Assembly: GCA_002703245.1 (NCBI GenBank)
Contig: NZTV01000079.1
Location: forward strand, 1 to 36,992
Direction: 5' to 3'
Source: Microbacterium sp.
GTDB lineage: Bacteria > Actinomycetota > Actinomycetes > Actinomycetales > Microbacteriaceae
Length of the DNA: 36,992 nt
Part shown: positions 22,959 to 31,787 of the stretch, piece by piece
Layout: every line of letters begins with the position of its first letter
Position numbering within the stretch: position 1 is the stretch's first letter
Made by a program: the position numbers and the translations under genes
The notes under the pieces: generated by a model
The model's database searches: none
Told to the model about the DNA's origin: nothing
What the model saw: the letters and a program-made list of their open reading frames with translations, nothing else

Positions 22959-25430
22959 ATGACCGACGCCTCTCCGGCCGCCTCCGACGCGGCATCCATG
23001 CCCCTGATCGTCGGCGCCGACCACGGTCCCCGTCCCGGGGAGAGCCGCGTCGACGCGGACCTCGTCGAGGGGCTCAATCCGCCCCAGCGTGAGGCGGTGA
23101 CCTACCGCGGCAAGGCCTTGCTGATCGTGGCCGGTGCCGGCTCCGGGAAGACCCGCGTGCTCACCCACCGCATCGCGAGTCTGCTGCGCACGCGTGAGGC
23201 GTGGCCGAGTCAGATCCTCGCGATCACCTTCACGAACAAGGCCGCGGGGGAGATGCGCGAGCGCGTCGAGCAGCTCATCGGAGACCGTGCCCGCGGCATG
23301 TGGATCTCGACCTTCCACTCCGCCTGCGTGCGCATCCTGCGCCGGGAGGCCGAACAGTTCGGGTTCACCCGCGCGTTCACGATCTACGACTCCGGAGACT
23401 CCCGGGCGCTCATCAAGAGGCTCGTGAAAGAGCACGAGGCGGACGCCTTCGGGCTGACCCCCGCGGCGGTCCAGTCGAAGATCTCCAAACTCAAAAACGA
23501 GCTGGCCGATGCGGAGTCGTACGCACGCCAGGCGAACATGAGCGACCCCGCCGAGCGGGTTTTCGTCGAGGTCTTCGGTGACTACCAGCGGGCGTTGCAG
23601 CGCGCGAACGCCTTCGACTTCGACGACCTGATCGCGCAGACGGTCTACCTGTTCCGGGCGTTCCCGACCGTCGCCGACGTCTACCGGCGTTGGTTCCGGC
23701 ACATCCTCGTCGACGAGTATCAGGACACCAACCACGCCCAATACGCGCTCATCCACGAGCTCACCCGCCCGCCGGGCGCCGACGCCGAGCCCGTCGACGG
23801 CGGCGGAGGCATGATGATCTGGGACGCCGAGCCCGCTGAGGGCGACGCGGCGTCGCTGACGGTGGTGGGCGACTCGGACCAGTCGATCTACGCATTCCGC
23901 GGTGCCGACATCCGCAACATCAGCGAGTTCGAGCGGGATTTCCCCGGCGCCAAGGTGGTGCTGCTGGAGCAGAACTACCGGTCGACGCAGAACATCCTCT
24001 CGGCCGCCAACGCGGTCATCGGCAACAACTTCGACCGCAAGGAGAAGAAGCTGTGGACCGACGTCGGCGCGGGGGAGCAGATCGTCGGGTTCACCGGGTA
24101 CTCTCAACACGACGAGGCGCAGTTCGTCGCCGATGAGATCGAGCGACTGCACCGCGACGGCCTGGACTACTCCCAGATCGCGGTGTTCTACCGCACGAAC
24201 AGCCAGTCCCGCGCGCTCGAGGAGATCTTCATCCGGGCCGCACTGCCCTACAAGATCATGGGGGGGACCAAGTTCTACGAGCGCGCCGAGATCAAGGACG
24301 CCCTCGCCTACCTCATCGCCGTCGCCAACCCCGCCGACGAGATGGCGGTGCGTCGCATCCTGAACAAGCCGCGCCGGGGGATCGGGGAGGTCACCGCGAC
24401 CGCGATCGCCCGGTACGCCGCCGACGAGCAGATCACGTTCCGTGACGCCCTCGCAAACGCCTCCGCACTGGGCGTCGGCCCCAAGATCCAGGCGGCGATC
24501 ACGCAACTCGACGCGGTGATCGCCGAGGCGTCCGACCTCATGCTGCCGCGCTCCGGAGAAATCGCGCCGCCGACCGTGGTGGCCGAGGGCCTGCAGCTCC
24601 TGCTGAACCGGTCCGGGTACTCCGATGCCCTGCGCGCCAGTCGCGACCCTCAGGACGAGGCCCGTCTGGAGAACCTCGACGAGCTCGTCGCGGTCGCCCG
24701 TGAGTTCGCCCGCAACAACCCGGAGGGGACCGTCATCGACTTCCTCACGGAAGTCGCACTGGTCGCCGACGCCGACGATCTCGACGACGCGTCGGGGTCG
24801 GTGTCGCTGATGACGCTGCACACCGCGAAGGGTCTCGAGTACGACGCCGTGTTCCTCACCGGCGTCGAAGAGGATCTGATCCCGCACCGCATCTCGGCGG
24901 GTGAGCCCGGCGGACCGCAGGAAGAGCGGCGACTGTTGTACGTCGGCATCACCCGCGCCCGCAAACGCCTCTACCTGTCGTTGGCGATGACTCGGGCGCA
25001 GTTCGGTGAGGTCACCGTCGCGATGCCCAGCCGCTTCCTCCAGGAGATCCCGGCGGAGTTGCTGCACTGGCGCCAGTCGCCCGGCGATGTCAACTCCCGT
25101 GGCGGCACCCGCTCGCGGGCGCTCAACGCCCGCGGGAGGTCCTCTCGAGGCGGGGGCGGCGGTCGCTACGGCGACGACCTCGCGCCGCTGGGACGTCGGG
25201 AACCGAAGGCGGGCCTGGAGAAGTTCACCAACCGCATCCCCTCGAAAGTCCGCGACAACGGCGACATGGTGCTCGCCCCCGGGGACCGCATCCGTCACGA
25301 CGACTTCGGCGAGGGACGCATCGACACCCTCACCGGTGAGGGGGCCAAGCGCGTCGCGCACGTGCGGTTCGACGCGGTCGGTCCCAAAAAGCTCCTGGTG
25401 AAGATCGCGCCGATCGAGAAGATCGGCTGA
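22959..25430 (+). CDS. pcrA: ATP-dependent DNA helicase PcrA (UvrD/Rep family)
   Basis: An 823-aa superfamily 1 helicase that unwinds DNA 3' to 5' in repair and replication restart. Motifs in order: Q-motif LNPPQREAV, Walker A AGAGSGKTRVL, Ia TFTNKAAGEM, II LVDEYQDTN, III VVGDSDQSIYAFRG, IV LEQNYRST, V TLHTAKGLEYDAVFL with VEEDLIPH, VI LLYVGITRARKRLYL. The C-terminal 60 residues (DRIRHDDFGEGRIDTL) form the PcrA Tudor-like domain that binds RNA polymerase. Length and layout are normal. An insert rich in acidic residues lies between motifs II and III (near 265-300). Confidence 0.96.
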   Translation: MTDASPAASDAASMPLIVGADHGPRPGESRVDADLVEGLNPPQREAVTYRGKALLIVAGAGSGKTRVLTHRIASLLRTREAWPSQILAITFTNKAAGEMRERVEQLIGDRARGMWISTFHSACVRILRREAEQFGFTRAFTIYDSGDSRALIKRLVKEHEADAFGLTPAAVQSKISKLKNELADAESYARQANMSDPAERVFVEVFGDYQRALQRANAFDFDDLIAQTVYLFRAFPTVADVYRRWFRHILVDEYQDTNHAQYALIHELTRPPGADAEPVDGGGGMMIWDAEPAEGDAASLTVVGDSDQSIYAFRGADIRNISEFERDFPGAKVVLLEQNYRSTQNILSAANAVIGNNFDRKEKKLWTDVGAGEQIVGFTGYSQHDEAQFVADEIERLHRDGLDYSQIAVFYRTNSQSRALEEIFIRAALPYKIMGGTKFYERAEIKDALAYLIAVANPADEMAVRRILNKPRRGIGEVTATAIARYAADEQITFRDALANASALGVGPKIQAAITQLDAVIAEASDLMLPRSGEIAPPTVVAEGLQLLLNRSGYSDALRASRDPQDEARLENLDELVAVAREFARNNPEGTVIDFLTEVALVADADDLDDASGSVSLMTLHTAKGLEYDAVFLTGVEEDLIPHRISAGEPGGPQEERRLLYVGITRARKRLYLSLAMTRAQFGEVTVAMPSRFLQEIPAELLHWRQSPGDVNSRGGTRSRALNARGRSSRGGGGGRYGDDLAPLGRREPKAGLEKFTNRIPSKVRDNGDMVLAPGDRIRHDDFGEGRIDTLTGEGAKRVAHVRFDAVGPKKLLVKIAPIEKIG

Positions 25431-25470
25431 GAGCACGCCGCATCCGGGTGGCTCCGCGCCGACCACGGGA

Positions 25471-25476
25471 TAGTCT
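25471..25476 (+). promoter_or_regulatory. -10 box, leaderless start of the SseB-like gene
   Basis: TAGTCT ends 8 nt before the ATG at 25484. Confidence 0.5.
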
Positions 25477-25483
25477 CGAGGGG

Positions 25484-26587
25484 ATGGCTTTCTTCTCCCG
25501 CCGCAAGCGCGAAGACTCCGAGCCCGATCGTTCCCGCGAGGGAGCCTCCGAGCCGACGGAGTCGACGGACGCCCCGAAGACCGATGACGACGCCACGTCG
25601 AGCCCGGAGGCCGACACGGCAGAAGCGGCCGCGTCGGTGAACATCTCGATGTCGTCCTTCCGCGGCCTCGGTGGCGGGCAGGCCCCGCCGACCGCCCCGC
25701 GCGGGGCGGACGCCTCGTCATCGATGGTGGCCGACGCTCAGGCGGCGCGGTCCGGCGGGCCCGACAACGCCACGGCGGCCCCGAAGCAGGGCGGTCCGGC
25801 GCGCGCCGAGTCGATCCCCGGGGTCCGTGACAACGTGCCCATCCGCGAGGCGATCAAAAAGCTCCCGGACACCGCGCCGGCCGACGGTCTCCTCGAGGTC
25901 GCCCGACAGCTGCTCCAAGGGCATCTCTTCCTCCGTGTCAAGGGCGATGCCCGGGCGCTGCTCTCGGAGGGCAAGAACCTGCCGCTGGCGGTCACGAAGA
26001 TCGGCGAGAAGCAGTTCGTGCTCGCCTACAGCAGCGGAGCGGCCCTGCAGAAGAGTCTCGCCGCCGACAACGACGCGCAGACCTCGGCGGTCGGCCAGCC
26101 GGTCTCCGCCGTGCTGAAGTACGTGCTCAGCGGCACCTACGCCGGACTCATCATCGACCCGGCCTCCGCCCCCGCGCGGGCGGTCGTGCCGCGCGAGCTG
26201 ATCGAGAAGATGCTCGAGCAGGCCGACGAGAAGCTCGCCGTCAAGACGCTGCTGTCGAGTCCGCGCACCGACTCCACCCCCGAGGCGGTCGTCGAGGCGA
26301 TCCCCGGAGCCCGTCTCTGGGTCGCGGTGGGCAAGGCGCCCGACGGCGAGAAGATGGGCATCGCCCAGGGCCGTGCCGACGACGGCACGCGGTACCTGGA
26401 GGTGTTCACCCACCCGCTCGAGGTCGCGGCGATGAAGCGCAAAGACCAGCCGGCACCGGTGACGGCCGCGCAGCTGGCAGGTGCCCTCACCGCGGACCCC
26501 GAGATCGGCGGCATCGTCATCGACCCGGGGGGTCCGTGGATCCGGCTGAGTCGCGACCAGCTGGCTTCGGTCATCGCGCTCGCCTGA
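25484..26587 (+). CDS. SseB-family protein
   Basis: A 367-aa protein with a long disordered N terminus (about 1-115, rich in Asp, Glu, Ser, Ala and Thr, after a basic MAFFSRRKRED start) followed by two SseB-like domains: one at about 120-240 (LLEVARQLLQGHLFLRVKG, YSSGAALQKS, VLKYVLSGTYAGLIIDPAS) and a C-terminal enhancin-like part at about 255-365 (GARLWVAVG, EVFTHPLEV, GGIVIDPGGPWIRLSRDQL). SseB domains occur in actinobacterial proteins of unknown role, sometimes linked to stress or secretion. It is a single gene with a leaderless promoter. Confidence 0.85.
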   Translation: MAFFSRRKREDSEPDRSREGASEPTESTDAPKTDDDATSSPEADTAEAAASVNISMSSFRGLGGGQAPPTAPRGADASSSMVADAQAARSGGPDNATAAPKQGGPARAESIPGVRDNVPIREAIKKLPDTAPADGLLEVARQLLQGHLFLRVKGDARALLSEGKNLPLAVTKIGEKQFVLAYSSGAALQKSLAADNDAQTSAVGQPVSAVLKYVLSGTYAGLIIDPASAPARAVVPRELIEKMLEQADEKLAVKTLLSSPRTDSTPEAVVEAIPGARLWVAVGKAPDGEKMGIAQGRADDGTRYLEVFTHPLEVAAMKRKDQPAPVTAAQLAGALTADPEIGGIVIDPGGPWIRLSRDQLASVIALA

Positions 26588-26597
26588 CCCGCATGCC

Positions 26598-26683
26598 GGC
26601 ACGAAACCGCCCCTTCTCGTCGAGTCCACCCGAATCGGCGCCACAACGGGGTGGTTCCGTGACATCGGGGTGGTTTCGTCGAG
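26598..26683. repeat. Inverted and tandem repeats upstream of the polymerase gene
   Basis: CGAAACCGCCCC (26602-26613) and GGGGTGGTTTCG (26667-26678) are inverted repeats with one mismatch. CGGGGTGGTTCCGTGAC (26647-26663) and CGGGGTGGTTTCGTCGAG (26666-26683) are tandem copies. CGTCGAGT also occurs twice (26618 and 26676). The unit sits between two genes and ends 15 bp before the -10 box of the next; it looks like a dispersed palindromic intergenic element. Confidence 0.5.
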
Positions 26684-26697
26684 TGCGGGGCTCGCCC

Positions 26698-26703
26698 TAG
26701 GGT
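26698..26703 (+). promoter_or_regulatory. -10 box, leaderless start of the polymerase gene
   Basis: TAGGGT ends 7 nt before the ATG at 26710; no ribosome binding site. Confidence 0.5.
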
Positions 26704-26709
26704 CGGGAC

Positions 26710-27735
26710 ATGGCGTCCGAGCGCATCACCCTCACCGTCCCCGGACCGCACGGCGACCGAGAGGTCGGGTTGTCGAGCCCGCGGCGTGTGTTGTGGCCGG
26801 ATCCGGGGATCACCAAGCGCGACCTGGCCGAGTACATGATCGCCGTCTCCGGGGCGTTCCTCAACGCGAACGGCCATCGCCCCGTCTCCCTCGAACGCTT
26901 CCCCGACGGCATCGACGGTGAGCGCTTCTACTCCAAGAACCCGCCCAAGGGTGCGCCGGATTTCGTCGAAGCCGTGACCGTCACCTACAACAGCGGGCGC
27001 AGGCATCCGCAACTGGTGCTCACCGAACCGGCCGCGACGGTATGGGCGGTGCAGATGAACACCGTCGTGTTCCACCCGTGGGCGTCCCTCGCCGCCGACA
27101 CCGACCGGCCGGTCGAGCTGCGCATCGACCTCGACCCCCACGGCGCCACCGACTTCGACGACGCCGCGGCGGTGGCACCCGAGCTTCGCGCCGTGCTCCG
27201 GGACGCGGGGCTGGAGCCCTGGGTGAAGACCAGTGGCAGCCGGGGAATCCACGTGTTCTGCCCCATCGAGCCGACCCACGAGTTCCTCGACGTCCGGCAC
27301 GCCGTCATCGCCGTCGGCCGCGAGCTCGAGCGACGCCTTCCCGATCGGGTCACCACGGCATGGTGGAAGGAGGAGCGCGGCGACCGGGTGTTCGTCGACT
27401 TCAACCAGGCCAATCGCGACCGCACGATGGCCGGCGCCTACAGCCCGCGGGCGCTACCCGGCGCGCCGGTGTCGACCCCGGTCACGTGGGAGGAGCTCGA
27501 GGTCGGCGTCGACCCCGCGTCGTTCACCTTGCGGAGCATCCCGGAGCGGATCGCGAGGGTCGGCGATCCCTGGGCGGACCTCGCCTCACGGCCCGGACGG
27601 ATCGACACTCTGCTGGAGTGGTGGGCGCGCGACCTCGACGCCGGACTCGGCGAGCTGCCGTTCCCGCCGGATTTCCCGAAGATGCCGGGCGAGCCGCCCC
27701 GGGTGCAGCCGAGTCGGGCGAAGAAGGATCGCTAG
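26710..27735 (+). CDS. LigD-type primase-polymerase (stand-alone PolDom)
   Basis: A 341-aa archaeo-eukaryotic primase-type polymerase of the LigD polymerase-domain family, which fills and extends ends during non-homologous end joining, preferring ribonucleotides. Catalytic acids lie in RIDLDPHG (Asp-x-Asp), the nucleotide-binding loop in TSGSRGIHVFCP, and the third Asp in VFVDFNQANRDRTMAGAYSPR. YSKNPPKGAPDF near the N terminus is typical. It is not fused to ligase or phosphoesterase domains; an ATP-dependent ligase gene lies 0.5 kb away on the other strand. The TAG stop begins the -10 box of the next gene. Confidence 0.92.
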   Translation: MASERITLTVPGPHGDREVGLSSPRRVLWPDPGITKRDLAEYMIAVSGAFLNANGHRPVSLERFPDGIDGERFYSKNPPKGAPDFVEAVTVTYNSGRRHPQLVLTEPAATVWAVQMNTVVFHPWASLAADTDRPVELRIDLDPHGATDFDDAAAVAPELRAVLRDAGLEPWVKTSGSRGIHVFCPIEPTHEFLDVRHAVIAVGRELERRLPDRVTTAWWKEERGDRVFVDFNQANRDRTMAGAYSPRALPGAPVSTPVTWEELEVGVDPASFTLRSIPERIARVGDPWADLASRPGRIDTLLEWWARDLDAGLGELPFPPDFPKMPGEPPRVQPSRAKKDR

Positions 27736-27738
27736 GCT
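27733..27738 (+). promoter_or_regulatory. -10 box overlapping the polymerase stop codon
   Basis: TAGGCT starts with the TAG stop of the polymerase. The mRNA would have a leader of about 24 nt containing GGAAGGA before the ATG at 27769. Confidence 0.45.
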
Positions 27739-27768
27739 CATCGACACACCGCTCATGGAAGGACGGTC

Positions 27769-28242
27769 ATGACCGACGCGCAGGCGCCCCTGCTCGACCG
27801 CGTGTTCGCGCGCCTGCTCGCCACGCCGTGGCTGATGAGGCTGCCGATCCCGATGTACCGCCATGGGCTCGGGTGGATGCTCGGGGGCCGGTTCGTCATG
27901 ATCGAGCACCTCGGGCGCTCCAGCGGCGAGCCGCGATACGTCGTGGTCGAGATCATCTCGCGCGAACGCAACGTGATCCGGGTCGCGTCGGGGTTCGGGA
28001 CCCGGTCGCAGTGGTACAAGAACCTCGTCGCGAACGGCGTCGCGTACCTGTCCACGGGGAGGGCTCGCCGCGTTCCGGCGCACGTGCGCATCCTGTCCGG
28101 AGACGAATGCGACCGTGTGCTGGCCGAGTACGCGCTGGCGAACCCCACGGCCTGGAAGCACCTCAAGGGCGCGATGGACAGCATCGCCGGCGGCGACGCG
28201 GTGATCCCCGTGATCGAATTCACCCCGCCTCGAGCCGAGTGA
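27769..28242 (+). CDS. Deazaflavin (F420)-dependent nitroreductase-family protein
   Basis: A 157-aa split-barrel protein of the DUF385 family. It has GRSSGEPRYVVVEI, which contacts the cofactor phosphate, and VASGFGTRSQWYKNLVAN, the conserved FG..S.WY.NL segment. Members bind F420 and reduce quinones, nitro compounds or unsaturated substrates; the substrate here is unknown. The start follows GGAAGGACGGTC. It converges with the DNA ligase gene, with a 4-bp gap, so no separate terminator space exists. Confidence 0.87.
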   Translation: MTDAQAPLLDRVFARLLATPWLMRLPIPMYRHGLGWMLGGRFVMIEHLGRSSGEPRYVVVEIISRERNVIRVASGFGTRSQWYKNLVANGVAYLSTGRARRVPAHVRILSGDECDRVLAEYALANPTAWKHLKGAMDSIAGGDAVIPVIEFTPPRAE

Positions 28243-28246
28243 GCGG

Positions 28247-29290
28247 TCAGACGAGGACGTCACCCAGGTCGTAGGCGGCGACCGTTTCCAACTGGTCGTA
28301 CGTGCACGACGCCGGTTCGCGGTCCGGCCGCCAGCGGGCGAACTGCACCGTGTGGCGGAAGCGGTGCCCCTCGAGCTGGTCGTAGCGAACTTCCAGGACG
28401 CGTTCCGGGCGCAGACGGACGAAGCCCGCGTCTCGACCCCCCGAGAACCTCGACTTCTCGGTCTCGCCGGTCACCGCCACCCCGTCGTCGTTCCGGACGA
28501 CGAGGGGCTCGAGCTCGTCGATGAGCTCCCGTCGCCGTTTGTCCGTGAAGGCGGCGACCCCGCCGACGTTCCACAGCTTCCCGTCGCCGTCGTACAGGCC
28601 GACCAGGAGCGAGCCCACACCGGATCCCGACTTGTGCACCCTATATCCGAACGTGACGACGTCGGCGGTGCGGGCGTGCTTGATCTTGAACATCGCGCGC
28701 TTGTTCGGTGCATACGGTTCGGCGAGGGGCTTCGCGATCACACCGTCCAGGCCGGCGCCTTCGAACTGCGCCAGCCACTGTTCGGCGGCGTCCGGGTCGT
28801 CGGTGGTGCGGGTCACGTGGACCGGATGCGGCACGTCGCCCAGCAGATCGACCAGCTCGGCGCGGCGCGCCCCGAACGGTTCCGGCTGCAGGTCGCGGTC
28901 GCCGCGGGCGAGGAGGTCGAACGCGACGAGCATCGCCGGGGTCTGCTCCGACAGCATCGTCACGCGCGAGGCGGCGGGGTGGATGCGCTGGGTGAGGGCT
29001 TCCCAGTCGAGACGCTCCGCGCCGGTCGGACCGGTGGGGACGACGATCTCCCCGTCGATCAGGCACGGCTCGGGGAGGATCCGGGCGAACGCCTCGACGA
29101 GTTCCGGAAAGTAGCGCGTGAGGGGCTTCGCCCCGCGGCTGCCGATCTCGACGCGCTCGCCGTCGAAGGACACCAACGCGCGGAATCCGTCCCACTTCGG
29201 TTCGAAGCTGAGGCCTCCGGGCGTCTTCGCCGGGTCCGGAACCGCCGGCACCGACTTCGCGAGCATCGGCTGCGGGATCTGGTAGGTCAC
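28247..29290 (-). CDS. ATP-dependent DNA ligase (LigC/LigD ligase-domain type)
   Basis: A 347-aa nucleotidyltransferase-type ligase. Motif I is EPKWDGFR with the adenylated Lys32; motif III IDGEIV, motif IIIa VAFDLLA, motif IV DGVIAKPL, motif V AMFKIKH follow, then an OB-fold ending with VLEVRYDQ. It lacks the phosphoesterase and polymerase domains of full LigD, so it is of the LigC type, which works in back-up end joining or excision repair, perhaps with the polymerase at 26710. The GTG start at 29290 comes 1 bp after the stop of the AI-2E-family gene, so it is translated by coupling. There is no clear ribosome binding site. Confidence 0.93.
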   Translation of the reverse strand: MTYQIPQPMLAKSVPAVPDPAKTPGGLSFEPKWDGFRALVSFDGERVEIGSRGAKPLTRYFPELVEAFARILPEPCLIDGEIVVPTGPTGAERLDWEALTQRIHPAASRVTMLSEQTPAMLVAFDLLARGDRDLQPEPFGARRAELVDLLGDVPHPVHVTRTTDDPDAAEQWLAQFEGAGLDGVIAKPLAEPYAPNKRAMFKIKHARTADVVTFGYRVHKSGSGVGSLLVGLYDGDGKLWNVGGVAAFTDKRRRELIDELEPLVVRNDDGVAVTGETEKSRFSGGRDAGFVRLRPERVLEVRYDQLEGHRFRHTVQFARWRPDREPASCTYDQLETVAAYDLGDVLV

Positions 29291-29291
29291 G

Positions 29292-30443
29292 TCAGGCCTC
29301 GATCGGATCCTTCGGGCGCGCCCAGCGGGCGGGGCGGCCGGGGCCGTCCCAGACCTGGATGACCCCCCACACCGCGGCGGCGATCGGCACGGCGAGGACC
29401 GCGCCGACGATGCCGCCGAGCACCGTGCCGACGGTCAGGGCGACCAGGATGACGAATGCGTGCAACTTCATCGAGCGGCCCATGAGGAACGGTTGCAGGA
29501 AGTTCCCCTCGAGCTGGTTCACCAGCACCACGACACCGACCACGAACAGGGCGTTGACCCAGCCGTTGGCCACCAGTGCCACCAGCGCCGCGAGCGTCCC
29601 GGCCAGGGTCGCACCGACGATCGGGATGAAGGCGAGCAGGAACACCAGCACGGCCAGGGGGATCGCCAGCGGCACCTGCAGGATGAGCAGGCCGATGAGG
29701 ATGCCGATCGCGTCGACGAGGGCCACCGTCGCGGTGCCGCGCACGTACGAGCCGAGCACCGACACCGTCTTGTCGCCGATGCGGCGCGCACGCACGTAGT
29801 CGTCGCCGCGGAACGGCCGCAGCAGGAACTCCCACATCTGCGGGCCGTCCTTGAGGAAGAAGAACAGGATGACCACCAGCAGCACGAACCCCGTGACGAA
29901 GTTGGCCACCGCGCTGACGCCCGCGAGCGCGCCGGATCCGAACTGGGCGCTCGTGACGAAGTCGGTCGCGGTGGCGAGCCATTCGTCGATCTGGTCCTGC
30001 GTCGGCGCGAACGGGAGGTCTTGAGCCCACGAGATGACCGACGAGATGCCGTCCTGGGCGGAGGAGTAGAGCTCGTCCCACTGGTCCTGCACGGCCCAGA
30101 CGATGAGCCAGCCGACGCCGGTGAGGATCAGGACGGTCGCCAGGAGCGCCAGGAGGGTCGCGACGATGGAGGGCACCCCCCGTGCGCGCATCCATCCCAT
30201 CACCGGCCAGAACGCGCACGCGATGATCAGCGCCAGCGTGAGGGGGATGACCACGACCGTCAGCTGCCGCATCCCCCAGATCGCGGCGGCGACGACGACC
30301 ACCACGACGATGATCTGCACGGCGCGCGTGGCGAGCCGACCGAATCCGTCGGTCCACAGGCGCCACGGGGCGCGCCGGGTCTGCTCCTCGGCGAGGGACG
30401 GGTCGAGCTGGACGTGCTGTGGTTCGCGGCGGAAGAGGCCCAT
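29292..30443 (-). CDS. AI-2E-family transporter (PerM/YdiK type)
   Basis: A 383-aa permease with about eight membrane helices: VQIIVVVVVVAAAIWGM, VVIPLTLALIIACAFWPV and LLALLATVLILTGVGWLIVWAV near the N terminus, a soluble region at about 125-190, then VANFVTGFVLLVVILFFFLKDGP, ALVDAIGILIGLLILQVPLAIPLAVLVFLLAFIPIVGA and the final VGTVLGGIVGAVLAVPIAAAVWG. FFFLKDG and FIPIVGA are family signatures. Members export small molecules or act as ion exchangers; AI-2 transport is not shown here. The ATG at 30443 begins at MGLFRRE and lies 8 nt from TAGCCT; the longer frame is unlikely. The ligase gene follows after 1 bp. Confidence 0.9.
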   Translation of the reverse strand: MGLFRREPQHVQLDPSLAEEQTRRAPWRLWTDGFGRLATRAVQIIVVVVVVAAAIWGMRQLTVVVIPLTLALIIACAFWPVMGWMRARGVPSIVATLLALLATVLILTGVGWLIVWAVQDQWDELYSSAQDGISSVISWAQDLPFAPTQDQIDEWLATATDFVTSAQFGSGALAGVSAVANFVTGFVLLVVILFFFLKDGPQMWEFLLRPFRGDDYVRARRIGDKTVSVLGSYVRGTATVALVDAIGILIGLLILQVPLAIPLAVLVFLLAFIPIVGATLAGTLAALVALVANGWVNALFVVGVVVLVNQLEGNFLQPFLMGRSMKLHAFVILVALTVGTVLGGIVGAVLAVPIAAAVWGVIQVWDGPGRPARWARPKDPIEA

Positions 30444-30450
30444 GTCGTTG

Positions 30451-30456
30451 AGGCTA
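30451..30456 (-). promoter_or_regulatory. -10 box, leaderless start of the AI-2E-family gene
   Basis: TAGCCT on the minus strand ends 8 nt before the ATG at 30443. Confidence 0.5.
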
Positions 30457-30514
30457 CCCACTCGCCCGACACGGATGCGCCCCCTTGCGCCGGCGCATCC
30501 GGGCGGCAACGTGA

Positions 30515-31744
30515 TCAGGCGAAGGCGCTCATCCCGGTGATGTCGCGGCCGATCAGCAGCGCCTGGATGCTTTCGGTGCCCTCATAGGTGTGGATGGCCT
30601 CGATGTCGGCCATGTGCTGCATGACGCCGTTCTCGAGCAGGATGCCGTTTCCGCCGAGCAGGTCGCGCGCAGTCGAGGCGATCCGACGCGCGGTCCGCGT
30701 GTTGTGGTACTTCGCCAGTGACGCCTGCGTCGGGCGGAGGCCGCCGGAGGCTTCGAGATCGGCCAGGTGGCGGCAGTACAGCTGCATCGCGGTGAGCTCC
30801 TCGAGCATCTGTGCGAGGCGCTCCTGGACCATCTGGAACGTCGCCAGCGGCTTGCCGAACTGCACGCGCTGGCGTGCGTACGACAGGGCGGCCTCGTAGC
30901 AGGCGGTGGCGTGGCCGAGCGCCGACCACGCGACCCCCGAGCGGGTGGAATAGAGCACGACGGAGGCGTCTTTGAACGACCGCGTACCGGGGAGGACCGC
31001 GTCGTGCGGCACGCGCACGTCCTCGAGGGTGATGTGGGCCTGATGGATGGCGCGCAGCGAGACCTTGCCGGTGATGACCGTCCCGGTGTACCCCGGTGTC
31101 TCCTGCTCGACCAGGAAGCACCGGACCGCACCGTGGTCGTCCGAGGTCTCGTCGTCGACGCGCGCCCAGACGAAGGTGATGCCGCCGGATGCGCCGTTGC
31201 CGATCCACTTCTTCGTTCCCCGCAGCACCCACTGGTCTCCGTCGCGGCGCGCGACGGTCTCGAGGGAGACCGAGTCGGAGCCGTGGTCGGGCTCGGTCAG
31301 CGCGAAGGCACCGAGGACCTCGGCGCGGGCGAGGGGCCGTAGCCATCTCGACTGTTGCTGCGCACTGCCGAACAGGGCCAAGGTTCGCAGGGCGAGGCCC
31401 CCCTGCACGGCCAGTACGGTGCCGAGCGAGCCGTCGCCGCGCGAGACCTCCATGTTCACCAGGCCCGCCGCCAGCGGCGAGATGTGCGTGAGATCGGGGT
31501 GGTCGATACCGTCGGTCAGCAGATCGAGCTCCCCGAAGCGACGCACCACCTCGAGGGGATACGACGCGGTGTCCCACGCGTCGCGCATCCGCGGTGCGGT
31601 CTCATCGACCAGGGTCTTCGCACGATCCCACACGGCGCGGTCGGCCGCGTCGAGGTCGGCGAAGACCGCGTAGTAGTCGGTGCCGAGGCGCTCGTCGAGG
31701 TCGTATCGTGCCGTGCGCTCGCCGGGGAGGGAGGTGTCGTCCAT
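30515..31744 (-). CDS. Acyl-CoA dehydrogenase, glutaryl-CoA dehydrogenase-like
   Basis: A 409-aa FAD enzyme that oxidises an acyl-CoA at C2-C3. It has FALTEPDHGSD and KKWIGNGASGG of the FAD-binding part, the C-terminal RQFGKPLATFQMVQ-like helix (VQFGKPLATFQMVQERLAQM), ARDLLGGNGIL and the end TYEGTESIQALLIGRDITG. The LTEP.HGSD and TYEGT..I.ALL.GR.ITG segments resemble glutaryl-CoA dehydrogenase, but the exact substrate is not proved. The Glu of TYEGTE is the likely catalytic base. GAAAGGATG lies just before the ATG. It is a single gene between the permease and the P-type ATPase on the same strand. Confidence 0.9.
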   Translation of the reverse strand: MDDTSLPGERTARYDLDERLGTDYYAVFADLDAADRAVWDRAKTLVDETAPRMRDAWDTASYPLEVVRRFGELDLLTDGIDHPDLTHISPLAAGLVNMEVSRGDGSLGTVLAVQGGLALRTLALFGSAQQQSRWLRPLARAEVLGAFALTEPDHGSDSVSLETVARRDGDQWVLRGTKKWIGNGASGGITFVWARVDDETSDDHGAVRCFLVEQETPGYTGTVITGKVSLRAIHQAHITLEDVRVPHDAVLPGTRSFKDASVVLYSTRSGVAWSALGHATACYEAALSYARQRVQFGKPLATFQMVQERLAQMLEELTAMQLYCRHLADLEASGGLRPTQASLAKYHNTRTARRIASTARDLLGGNGILLENGVMQHMADIEAIHTYEGTESIQALLIGRDITGMSAFA

Positions 31745-31787
31745 GGCATCCTTTCGCTCCGCCCCACTCTAGCGAAACCCAGTGTCG

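Noticed and set aside
22680..25721. Long minus-strand open frame (1013 codons) across pcrA
   Set aside because: It is antisense to a helicase with every motif intact and follows from the GC-rich codon pattern; its protein is low-complexity and has no domain.
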